The notes under the pieces: generated by a model
What the model was told of the DNA's origin: nothing
Database searches by the model: none
What the model saw: the letters and a program-made list of their open reading frames with translations, nothing else
Translations under genes and position numbers: made by a program
Assembly (NCBI RefSeq): GCF_018736145.1
Contig: NZ_CP059997.1
Coordinates: forward strand, 6,385,501-6,449,500
Length of the DNA stretch: 64,000 nucleotides
Source of the DNA: Amycolatopsis sp. CA-230715
GTDB taxonomy: Bacteria; Actinomycetota; Actinomycetes; Mycobacteriales; Pseudonocardiaceae
Reading direction: 5' to 3'
Shown: positions 57,929-64,000 of the stretch, one piece after another
How positions within the stretch are numbered: the stretch's first letter is position 1
Layout: each line of letters starts with the position of its first letter

Positions 57929-58276
57929 TCAGAAGGTCACGTTCCCGTGGATGTCGCCTGCCTGGAGTGCCTTACCGGTCACGTTCCCGGTGATCTGGTT
58001 GGTGACACCACCGCTCTCGGCGTGCTGCGACACGGACACCTTCTCCCATTCCGCTCGCAGCTCTTCGGCGAACGAAGGGTCGGCGGCCTCGGCGGTTTCC
58101 AGCCGCTGCGCCAGCGCCGCGATCGGTTCGGGCGCTTCGGGGGCCTCGGTCGCCGCCGTGAGCGCGGCGGTGGCTTCCGGGTCCTTCGCGAACTTGCGCT
58201 TGACCAGGTCGTAGAGCCCGGTCGCGGCCTTGGCGGCCAGTGCGGCGGAGATCGAGATCAGGATCGGCTCAGGCAT
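57929..58276 (-). CDS. Small protein with C-terminal QAG motif, candidate Bell/HET-S-like effector
   Basis: 115 aa, ATG at 58276. The N-terminus MPEPILISISAALAAKAATG is short, hydrophobic and small-residue-rich, followed by LYDLVKRKF and a helical region, compatible with a membrane-inserting helical bundle such as the Bell domain reported next to bacterial NLRs. The C-terminus is GGVTNQITGNVTGKALQAG then DIHGNVTF, matching the G..LQAG.I.G.V motif of the NLR at 54156. Such matched motifs are the mark of bacterial amyloid-signalling (BASS/RHIM-like) pairs, where the receptor nucleates the effector. Activity is inferred. Confidence 0.7.
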   Translation of the reverse strand: MPEPILISISAALAAKAATGLYDLVKRKFAKDPEATAALTAATEAPEAPEPIAALAQRLETAEAADPSFAEELRAEWEKVSVSQHAESGGVTNQITGNVTGKALQAGDIHGNVTF

Positions 58277-58381
58277 GAACCCACCGTAACGCGTGACGGC
58301 GTCCGGCGGTGGCCACGTTGCGCGGGCCGGTCGCCTTGCGCAGGCTGGAGGCAAAGATCGCCACGACAAGGGGGCCACGAC

Positions 58382-59134
58382 ATGCCTGGTTTCGGGCTCG
58401 ACGGCAAGAACGCACTGGTCACCGGTGGGGCAAGGGGAATAGGCAAGGCCATCGTGGCCGCCTTCCTGGAGGCGGGCGCGCGGGTCGTCATCGGCGACCG
58501 CGACGAGGAAACCGGTACCGCGACGGCGGCCGAACTCGGCGCGGGGTTCGTGCGGCTGGACGTCACCGACAGCGCGTCGCTCGACGCCGCGGTTGACCAC
58601 GTCGCCGCCGAGCTGGGTTCGCTCGACGTGCACGTCAACAACGCGGGCACGGTCCTCAACAAGCCTGCCGTGGACACCACCGACGACGAATGGCGGCGGG
58701 TGCTGTCGATCAACCTCGACGGCGTGTTCTTCGGCTGCCGGGCCGCTGCCAGGCGCATGCTCGCGCAGGACACCGGCGGCAGCATCGTCAACATCGGCAG
58801 CATGAGCGGGCACATCGCGAACCACCCGCAGCCGCAGGCGTCCTACAACGCGTCCAAGGCGGCCGTGATCCACCTGACGAAATCGCTCGCGGCCGAATGG
58901 GCCCGCGGCGGGGTGCGGGTGAACTCCATTTCGCCGGGGTACGTCGGCACCGAGCTGACGAAGCAGGGAATGTCCAATGAGGACTGGAAGAAGGTGTGGC
59001 TCTCCTCGACGCCGCTGGGCAGGGTCGCCGAGCCGAGCGAGATCGCGCCCGCGGCGGTGTTCCTGGCCTCCGACGCCAGCAGCTACTTCACCGGCTCCGA
59101 TCTGGTGGTGGACGGGGGATACACCGTCTGGTGA
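58382..59134 (+). CDS. Short-chain dehydrogenase/reductase
   Basis: 250 aa classical SDR: MPGFGLDGKNALVTGGARGI with Rossmann TGGARGIGKA, then VNNAGTVL, catalytic Ser in NIGSMSG, YNASK (Tyr, Lys) and a C-terminal GSDLVVDGGYTVW. The length and the DVTD segment suggest a sugar alcohol or gluconate-type dehydrogenase, but the substrate cannot be read. Divergent from the QAG-motif gene and convergent with the PucR regulator. ATG at 58382; codons further upstream overlap the opposite-strand gene and lack SDR features. Confidence 0.92.
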   Translation: MPGFGLDGKNALVTGGARGIGKAIVAAFLEAGARVVIGDRDEETGTATAAELGAGFVRLDVTDSASLDAAVDHVAAELGSLDVHVNNAGTVLNKPAVDTTDDEWRRVLSINLDGVFFGCRAAARRMLAQDTGGSIVNIGSMSGHIANHPQPQASYNASKAAVIHLTKSLAAEWARGGVRVNSISPGYVGTELTKQGMSNEDWKKVWLSSTPLGRVAEPSEIAPAAVFLASDASSYFTGSDLVVDGGYTVW

Positions 59135-59167
59135 CGGGCGTCGCGCACCTGTGCACGATGACAGGGG

Positions 59168-60322
59168 TCAGTGCTTGCCCGCTTCGTGCGCTTCGATGTC
59201 GTACGCGGTCATCGCGGCGGCGAGCTGGCGTGCGTCGGCGGGCCGGGTGGCGTCGTAGCCGGTGATGAGGTGCACGCGCCCGAGCCGGTAGGTGAGCGTG
59301 TTGCGGTGGATGGTGAGCGCCGCGGCCGCCTCGCCGCGGTGGTAGCCGGACGCGACGAAGGCGCGCAGCGCGTCGATCAGGTGCGGGTGCGGTTCGAGCG
59401 GGTCCAGCAGCGCGGCGAGCGCGGCGCGGGCCGGGCTCGGCTTGGCGAGCTGGTATTCGATCGCGAGATCGGCGAGCCGGTACAGCTTCGGCGGCCTGCC
59501 GAGGCGTTCGGCGAGCGCGAGCACCTCGGCGGCTTCGGCGTGCGCGTGGGGAATGTCCGCGTGCGCGGGCGCGGTGGCGACCGCGGCCGTGCACGCCGCG
59601 TGCGAAACCTCGTCGATGCGCGCGACCAGCTCGTCCGCCGAATGGGCCGGGGTCGCCGGAACCAGCAGCACACCGCTGTCGCCTTCGAACGTGGTGAGCA
59701 CCTCGCGCCGGGTGTCCAATTCGGACCGTACGGCGCGGAAAAGGTCCGTGGTGGCACGGGTTCCGGCGCCTCGGCGCGGCGCGGGGAGCCGGAACACGAC
59801 GACGTCGTATGCGTCGGCGAGCGTCTGCCCGCCCCGTTCCGCGGCACGGTGCGCCGGGCGGCCCGCGAGCAGGTTGCCCGCCAGGTTCTGGCGGTGCTCG
59901 CGCCGTTCCCAGTCGATGTCCTCGCGCTCGCGGAGGTAGGCGGCGGCGATCCTCGGCATCACCTCGGCGAGGAACCCGAACAGGCGGTCGGCCAGCCCGA
60001 CGGTGCCTTCACTCGCCGCGAGCCGCCACGCTTCCTGCGCGCCGAGCGGGTAGATCCGCAGCACCGCGTCGAGCGGGAGCCCGTCGCGCGCGCGTTCGGC
60101 GCCCCAGGTGACCGCGATGGCCAGCTCGTCATCGGTCGGCGCCCGGTCCTCGTCGAGCGTGGTGAGGACGAGTTCGACCACCGCCGCCGCGTTGGCCACG
60201 AGATCGCCTTCCAGCACGCTCGCGGGGAGCCGCTGGTAGGCCGGGATTTCGGCGACGCACCTCGCCATCATCGCGGTGGCCAGCTCGCGCGCCCTCGGCA
60301 GCAGTGCCGCTGCTTCCGTCAT
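59168..60322 (-). CDS. PucR/CdaR-type transcriptional regulator
   Basis: 384 aa. An N-terminal helical domain (MTEAAALLPRARELATAMMA onward) of the RsbRD-like type, a central region and the PucR HTH_30 at the C-terminus (FVASGYHRGEAAAALTIHRN then TLTYRLGRVHLITG). Same overall plan as the regulator at 52817 but not close to it. Divergent from the secreted lipase (128 bp between), so it may control it; it also converges with the SDR. ATG at 60322 chosen; upstream codons have unlike composition. Confidence 0.87.
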   Translation of the reverse strand: MTEAAALLPRARELATAMMARCVAEIPAYQRLPASVLEGDLVANAAAVVELVLTTLDEDRAPTDDELAIAVTWGAERARDGLPLDAVLRIYPLGAQEAWRLAASEGTVGLADRLFGFLAEVMPRIAAAYLREREDIDWERREHRQNLAGNLLAGRPAHRAAERGGQTLADAYDVVVFRLPAPRRGAGTRATTDLFRAVRSELDTRREVLTTFEGDSGVLLVPATPAHSADELVARIDEVSHAACTAAVATAPAHADIPHAHAEAAEVLALAERLGRPPKLYRLADLAIEYQLAKPSPARAALAALLDPLEPHPHLIDALRAFVASGYHRGEAAAALTIHRNTLTYRLGRVHLITGYDATRPADARQLAAAMTAYDIEAHEAGKH

Positions 60323-60450
60323 CCCGGCATTATCGGCCGAACTTGTCGCCACGCACAAACGGGTGAATAAAATCTTTGCGCTCGCTGCCAGCAGACAGCG
60401 CGGGGCGGCCGGGCGCATGCTTGGCGGAACCCGAGCGAAAGGGGTTCGCA

Positions 60451-61326
60451 ATGACGCGAACACGGCGGCGGTTCGGCTCGCTCGTCGCGGCGATGGTGCT
60501 GTGGGCGGCGGGCGCGCTGTTCGCCGCCGCGCCCGCGCAGGCGGCGGGCGGCGGCACCAACGACTTCTCGTGCCGCCCCAGCGCGGCGCATCCCGAGCCC
60601 GTCGTGCTGCTGCACGGCACGTTCGCGACGTACTACGAGGACATCAACTTCCTGCAGGCCGATCTCGCGGCACGGGGCTACTGCACGTTCTCGCTGACCT
60701 ACGGCGCTTACCCCGGTTTCCCGTTCGTCGGCGGGCTGAAGCCGGTCGCGGAGTCCTCTTTGGAAATCAAGGACTACGTCGAGAAGGTGCGCGCGGAGAC
60801 GGGGGCGGCGAAGGTCGACATCGTCGGGCATTCCGAAGGCGGCCTGCAGTCCTTGTACGTCACCAAGATGCACGGGATCTCCGAGCACATCAAGCGCGTG
60901 GTGGCGATCGCGCCGCCGACCCACGGCACCGACGCGGCGGGACTGGTGAAGCTGGCCGACAAGCTGCTCCCGGGTGGACGGTCCACATTGGACACCATCG
61001 TGAAGGCGCTCGGCATCCCGGTGCTCTCCGACGAGTTCCCCGGCGGGCCCGCGATCACCGCGCTCACCACCGGTCCGATCGCGCAGTCCGGCGTGGCGTA
61101 CACGATCATCACCTCGCGCTTCGACGAGATCGTCACGCCGCCGGAAACCTCGTTCGTGCGCGAACCGGGCGTGCGGAACCAGTACGTCCAGGACTCCTGC
61201 CCGCTCGACCCGGTCGGTCACATCGGCGAGGCCTACGACCTGAACGTCTGGCACCTGGTCCGCAACGCGCTCGACCCCGAGCACGCCACCCCGATCAAGG
61301 TGTGCGCGTTCGGATCTCCCGGCTGA
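60451..61326 (+). CDS. Secreted lipase/esterase (EstA/LipA class 2 type)
   Basis: 291 aa. Signal peptide MTRTRRRFGSLVAAMVLWAA to about residue 33 (AQA-AG). The mature enzyme has VVLLHGTFATYYEDINFLQA (oxyanion HG), the nucleophile elbow GHSEGG (Ser), the acid in SRFDEIV and a C-terminal His in VGHIGEAYD. This is the lipase class 2 family of Streptomyces-type extracellular esterases. ATG at 60451 follows GAAAGGGG. A strong terminator hairpin follows. Contains one GTCCACATTGGAC site within its coding region (RSTLDT). Confidence 0.93.
   Translation: MTRTRRRFGSLVAAMVLWAAGALFAAAPAQAAGGGTNDFSCRPSAAHPEPVVLLHGTFATYYEDINFLQADLAARGYCTFSLTYGAYPGFPFVGGLKPVAESSLEIKDYVEKVRAETGAAKVDIVGHSEGGLQSLYVTKMHGISEHIKRVVAIAPPTHGTDAAGLVKLADKLLPGGRSTLDTIVKALGIPVLSDEFPGGPAITALTTGPIAQSGVAYTIITSRFDEIVTPPETSFVREPGVRNQYVQDSCPLDPVGHIGEAYDLNVWHLVRNALDPEHATPIKVCAFGSPG
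60981..60993. repeat. GTCCAnnnTGGAC palindrome, perfect site 6
   Basis: GTCCACATTGGAC inside the lipase gene, encoding STLD with the same codons (TCC ACA TTG GAC) as site 2. Confidence 0.7.
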
Positions 61327-61335
61327 GCAACGAAA

Positions 61336-61370
61336 AACCGGCCCCGCCGCTGGCTGCGGCGGGGCCGGTT
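61336..61370. terminator. Bidirectional hairpin terminator
   Basis: Perfect 15-bp GC-rich stem AACCGGCCCCGCCGC (61336-61350), loop TGGCT, GCGGCGGGGCCGGTT (61356-61370). It lies between convergent genes, 9 nt after the lipase stop, with GAAAA before it and TTCTT after it. Confidence 0.85.
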
Positions 61371-61386
61371 CTTGCACCGGAACCGG

Positions 61387-64000
61387 TCAGCTGACCGGAC
61401 GCGGGGCGAGGTTCACTTCGATGGTGTTGCCGGGGCCCGAGGCGACGCCGCTGACGACGTCGTTCATGAACCCGCAGCCCTGCAGCGGCGGCAGGGTGTA
61501 GGTGCCGGTCAGCTTGCCGCCAGCCAGCGGGTCGAAGCCGGGCTTCGACTGGAGCTGGATCTGGGCGGGCGTCTTCGTCTGGCACGACGGGCTCGACGAG
61601 ACCGGGATGCCGAAGACGGTGATCCGCGGCAGTTTGACCGTCACCGACGAGGTCGACTTGAGCACCCCGTCCTTCAGCGTGCCGGTGGTCTTGCCGACCG
61701 GGGCGAACTCGATCTTCGCGGTGACCGGGACGAAGCCCCAGAGCGTGAAGTTCGCGCTCGTCGGGTTGAGCGAGAGATCCGCGTCGAAGGTCCCGTTCGA
61801 CAGGGAGATCGCGGCGTTGATGCCCCCGCGCAGGTCGATCGGGCCGGTGAGCTTCTTGAGCTGCGACTTGCCGGTCAGATTGTAGCTGTACTTGACGACC
61901 GGCGGGGTGTCCTTCGGCTTGGTCCGCGCCTTGACCGCGGCACTGGGCGCCGACTTGTTGCCCGCGGCGTCCTTGGCGACCACGGTGAAGGTGTACTCGG
62001 TGTCGGCGGTGAGGCCTTCCACGGTCGCCGTGGTCCCGGTGACCGTCTTGACGAGGTTGGTGCCGTTGTAGACGTCGTACCCGGTGACGCCCACGTTGTC
62101 CGTCGCGGCGTCCCACGCCAGCACGACCGTGGTTTGGGTCGTGTCGGTAGCGCGCGGGTTGCCCGGCACGGTGGGTGCCTGCGTGTCGGCCGCGGCCTGG
62201 GTCTTGGCCTTGGCCGCGGCGCTGGCGGTGGATTTGTTCCCGGCGGCGTCCTTGGCGACGACGGTGAAGGTGTATTCGGTGTCGGCGGTGAGGCCCTCCA
62301 CGGTCGCCGTGGTCCCGGTGACGGTCTTGACCAGGTTGGTGCCCTGGTAGACGTCGTAGCCGGTGACACCGACGTTGTCGGTCGACGCGGTCCACGCGAG
62401 CGTCACGCTGGTCTGCGTGGCGCCGGTCGAGTGCAGGTCCCCGGGAACGGTCGGGGCCTGCGTGTCGGGCGCGGCCTTGGTGTGCGCCGTGGCGGCCGCG
62501 CTGGCCGGGGACTTGTTACCCGCGGCGTCCTTGGCCACCACGGTGAACGAGTAGTCCGTGTCCGGGGTGAGCCCGTCGACGGTCGCCGTGGTCCCGGTGA
62601 CGGTCTTGACCAGGTTGGTGCCCTGGTAGACGTCGTAGCCGGTCACGCCCACGTTGTCGGTCGAGGCCGTCCACGACAGCGCGACGCTGGACTGCGTCAC
62701 GTCCGAGGTGGCGAGCCCTGCCGGTGCCGAAGGCGCTTCGGTGTCCGGTGTGGTCGCGGTGCGCGCGGTCACCGGCGCGCTGGCCGGGGACTTGTTGCCC
62801 GCCGCGTCCTTGGCGACGACGGTGAAGGTGTACTCGGTGTCGGGGGTCAGCCCGTCGACGGTGGCGGTGGTTCCGGTGACCGTCTTGGCGAGGGTGTCGC
62901 CCTGGTACACGTCGTACTCGGTCACGCCGACGTTGTCGGTCGACGCGTCCCAGGCCAGGCCGACGCTGGACTGCGCGGTGCCGGTGGCGTGCAGGTTCCC
63001 GGGAGCGGTGGGTGCCTGCGTGTCGGCCGCGGCCTGGGTCTTGGCCTTGGCCGCGGCGCTGGCGGTGGATTTGTTCCCGGCGGCGTCCTTGGCGACGACG
63101 GTGAAGGTGTACTCGGTGTCGGCGGTGAGCCCGTCGATCGTGGCGGTGGTTCCGGTGACCGTCTTGGCGAGGGTGTCGCCCTGGTACACGTCATACCCGG
63201 TCACGCCCACGTTGTCGCTGGACGCGTCCCAGGCCAGCGCGACGCTGGTCTGGGTGGTGCCGGTGGCGTGCAGGTTGCCCGGCACGGTCGGGGCCTGCGT
63301 GTCCGGCGCCTTGGTCGTGTGCGCCGTGACCGCGGCCGTGGCGGGCGAGATGTTGCCCGCCGCGTCCTTGGCTTTGACGGTGAAGCTGTAGTCGGTGTCC
63401 GGGGCCAGCCCGTCGATGGTGGCGGAGGTGCCGGTGACGGACTTGACCAGGGTGGTGCCCTGGTAGACGTCGTAGCCGGTCACGCCCACGTTGTCGGTGG
63501 CGGCGCCCCAGGACAGCGCGACGCTGTTCGAGGTGACGTCACCGACGGTCACGGCACCGGGCGCGGACGGCGCCACGGTGTCGCCTGCCTCGGTGACGGT
63601 GAAGGTGTGCAGCACGTTGTTCTGGCCGTTCGCCGGCGTGCAGTCCGCGACGAAAGTGCCGAGGCCGGTCTCCGCGCCGGAGGCGGTCAGCGGGGTCATC
63701 GTGAGCACGAGGTCGTGCACCGAAAGCGTCGCCGTGCCGGGTTTGTCGAACCGCAGCGACGGTGCCGAACCGCTGGCGTTGACGACCAGGTCGTTGCCCT
63801 CGGCCGGGATGGGCTGCTGCGGGATGGCGGTGGGCACGCCGACGGCGAGATGGCCCTGCGGGCTGGAAACCAGCGAGGTGGCCAATGCCGAACCCTTGAT
63901 GGTTTCGGCGCCGACGAGGCGGAGGCCCTGTGTCGCGGTCTTGCCCGCGTTGGACACCGCGGTGATGTCGATCTTCGGCGTGTACTCGCCGACCGCGATC
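61387..64000 (-). CDS. Large secreted protein with six FnIII domains, 5' end cut by window edge
   Basis: At least 870 aa; the frame is open to base 64000, so the N-terminus and any signal peptide lie outside. The visible N-terminal part (IAVGEYTPKIDITAVSNAGK) is a beta-sandwich-like domain. Six FnIII repeats of about 92 aa follow, each starting D-T-x-A-P and containing DNVGVTGYDVYQG and TATVDGLTPDTEYTFTVVAK. The C-terminal ~170 residues (LTGKSQLKKLTGPIDLRGGI onward, two Cys) resemble the DUF6801-type extracellular domain. Probably an adhesive or polysaccharide-associated surface protein. The FnIII blocks are nearly identical at DNA level, hinting at recombination. Confidence 0.82.
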   Translation of the reverse strand, partial: IAVGEYTPKIDITAVSNAGKTATQGLRLVGAETIKGSALATSLVSSPQGHLAVGVPTAIPQQPIPAEGNDLVVNASGSAPSLRFDKPGTATLSVHDLVLTMTPLTASGAETGLGTFVADCTPANGQNNVLHTFTVTEAGDTVAPSAPGAVTVGDVTSNSVALSWGAATDNVGVTGYDVYQGTTLVKSVTGTSATIDGLAPDTDYSFTVKAKDAAGNISPATAAVTAHTTKAPDTQAPTVPGNLHATGTTQTSVALAWDASSDNVGVTGYDVYQGDTLAKTVTGTTATIDGLTADTEYTFTVVAKDAAGNKSTASAAAKAKTQAAADTQAPTAPGNLHATGTAQSSVGLAWDASTDNVGVTEYDVYQGDTLAKTVTGTTATVDGLTPDTEYTFTVVAKDAAGNKSPASAPVTARTATTPDTEAPSAPAGLATSDVTQSSVALSWTASTDNVGVTGYDVYQGTNLVKTVTGTTATVDGLTPDTDYSFTVVAKDAAGNKSPASAAATAHTKAAPDTQAPTVPGDLHSTGATQTSVTLAWTASTDNVGVTGYDVYQGTNLVKTVTGTTATVEGLTADTEYTFTVVAKDAAGNKSTASAAAKAKTQAAADTQAPTVPGNPRATDTTQTTVVLAWDAATDNVGVTGYDVYNGTNLVKTVTGTTATVEGLTADTEYTFTVVAKDAAGNKSAPSAAVKARTKPKDTPPVVKYSYNLTGKSQLKKLTGPIDLRGGINAAISLSNGTFDADLSLNPTSANFTLWGFVPVTAKIEFAPVGKTTGTLKDGVLKSTSSVTVKLPRITVFGIPVSSSPSCQTKTPAQIQLQSKPGFDPLAGGKLTGTYTLPPLQGCGFMNDVVSGVASGPGNTIEVNLAPRPVS
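61918..63582. repeat. Tandem array of six near-identical FnIII coding blocks (~276 bp each)
   Basis: Each block repeats long runs of the same bases, for example around DNVGVTGYDV and VTGTTATVDGLT, with only scattered differences. Blocks 2 and 3 and blocks 5 and 6 are the most alike. Differences cluster at the junctions (the 8-10 residues before each DTxAP). Confidence 0.85.

Overview
The window is high-GC DNA with dense, tightly overlapping operons, many GTG starts and actinobacterial family signatures (mce/yrbE operon, GlgE-type alpha-glucan enzymes, DUF574 methyltransferase, PucR/CdaR regulators, DUF222-HNH repeat genes). It most resembles a filamentous actinomycete chromosome of the Pseudonocardiaceae (Amycolatopsis-like); the genus is an inference from gene content and style. 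No rRNA, tRNA, CRISPR array, IS element or prophage was recognised.

Layout. 1-6398 (minus): an mce lipid-import operon (yrbEA, yrbEB, mceA-D and the start of an mceE lipoprotein, cut by the window edge), preceded by a Mce3R-like regulator with two TetR halves. 7907-9784: a membrane protein, a nucleotidyltransferase-like protein and a small secreted protein. 9885-12222: a TetR/P450 divergent pair with a perfect 19-bp palindromic operator. 12346-13517: a frameshifted DUF222-HNH gene whose intact paralogue lies at 43703-44962. 13779-35120: an alpha-glucan/trehalose island (malQ, glgX, treY, treZ, second glgX, glgE, treS, mak, glgB, glgM, glgC), interrupted only by a DUF574 methyltransferase. GlgC/GlgM and TreS/Mak both feed maltose-1-phosphate to GlgE; GlgB branches the polymer; GlgX, TreY and TreZ return it to trehalose; MalQ recycles short maltodextrins.

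35162-39289 holds an SDR, a small DUF2795-type protein and then the most unusual locus: an alpha/beta hydrolase, an SdpA/DUF5819-like membrane protein and an HTTM/SdpB-like membrane protein, interleaved with two very small genes (58 and 60 aa) that share a conserved N-terminal half and have unrelated C-terminal halves. This looks like a precursor-peptide system with HTTM-type maturation proteins.

39424-42914 encodes two secreted metalloproteases (M28 and M4). 45239-54037 holds a two-component system, a DUF1501/DUF1800 pair, a two-subunit molybdenum hydroxylase and a PucR regulator. 54156-58276 is a second candidate novel system: an NLR-like NTPase whose N-terminus carries a G..LQAG.I.G.V motif, and, on the opposite strand, a 115-aa protein ending in the same motif (a bacterial amyloid-signalling, RHIM-like arrangement). 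Between them is a glycosyltransferase-like gene interrupted by 18 copies of a 7-nt repeat, a potential phase-variation switch. The window ends with an SDR, another PucR regulator, a secreted lipase and a large secreted protein with six near-identical fibronectin III domains, cut by the window edge.

Across the whole window a 13-bp palindrome GTCCAnnnTGGAC is strongly over-represented inside genes, often using otherwise rare codons.
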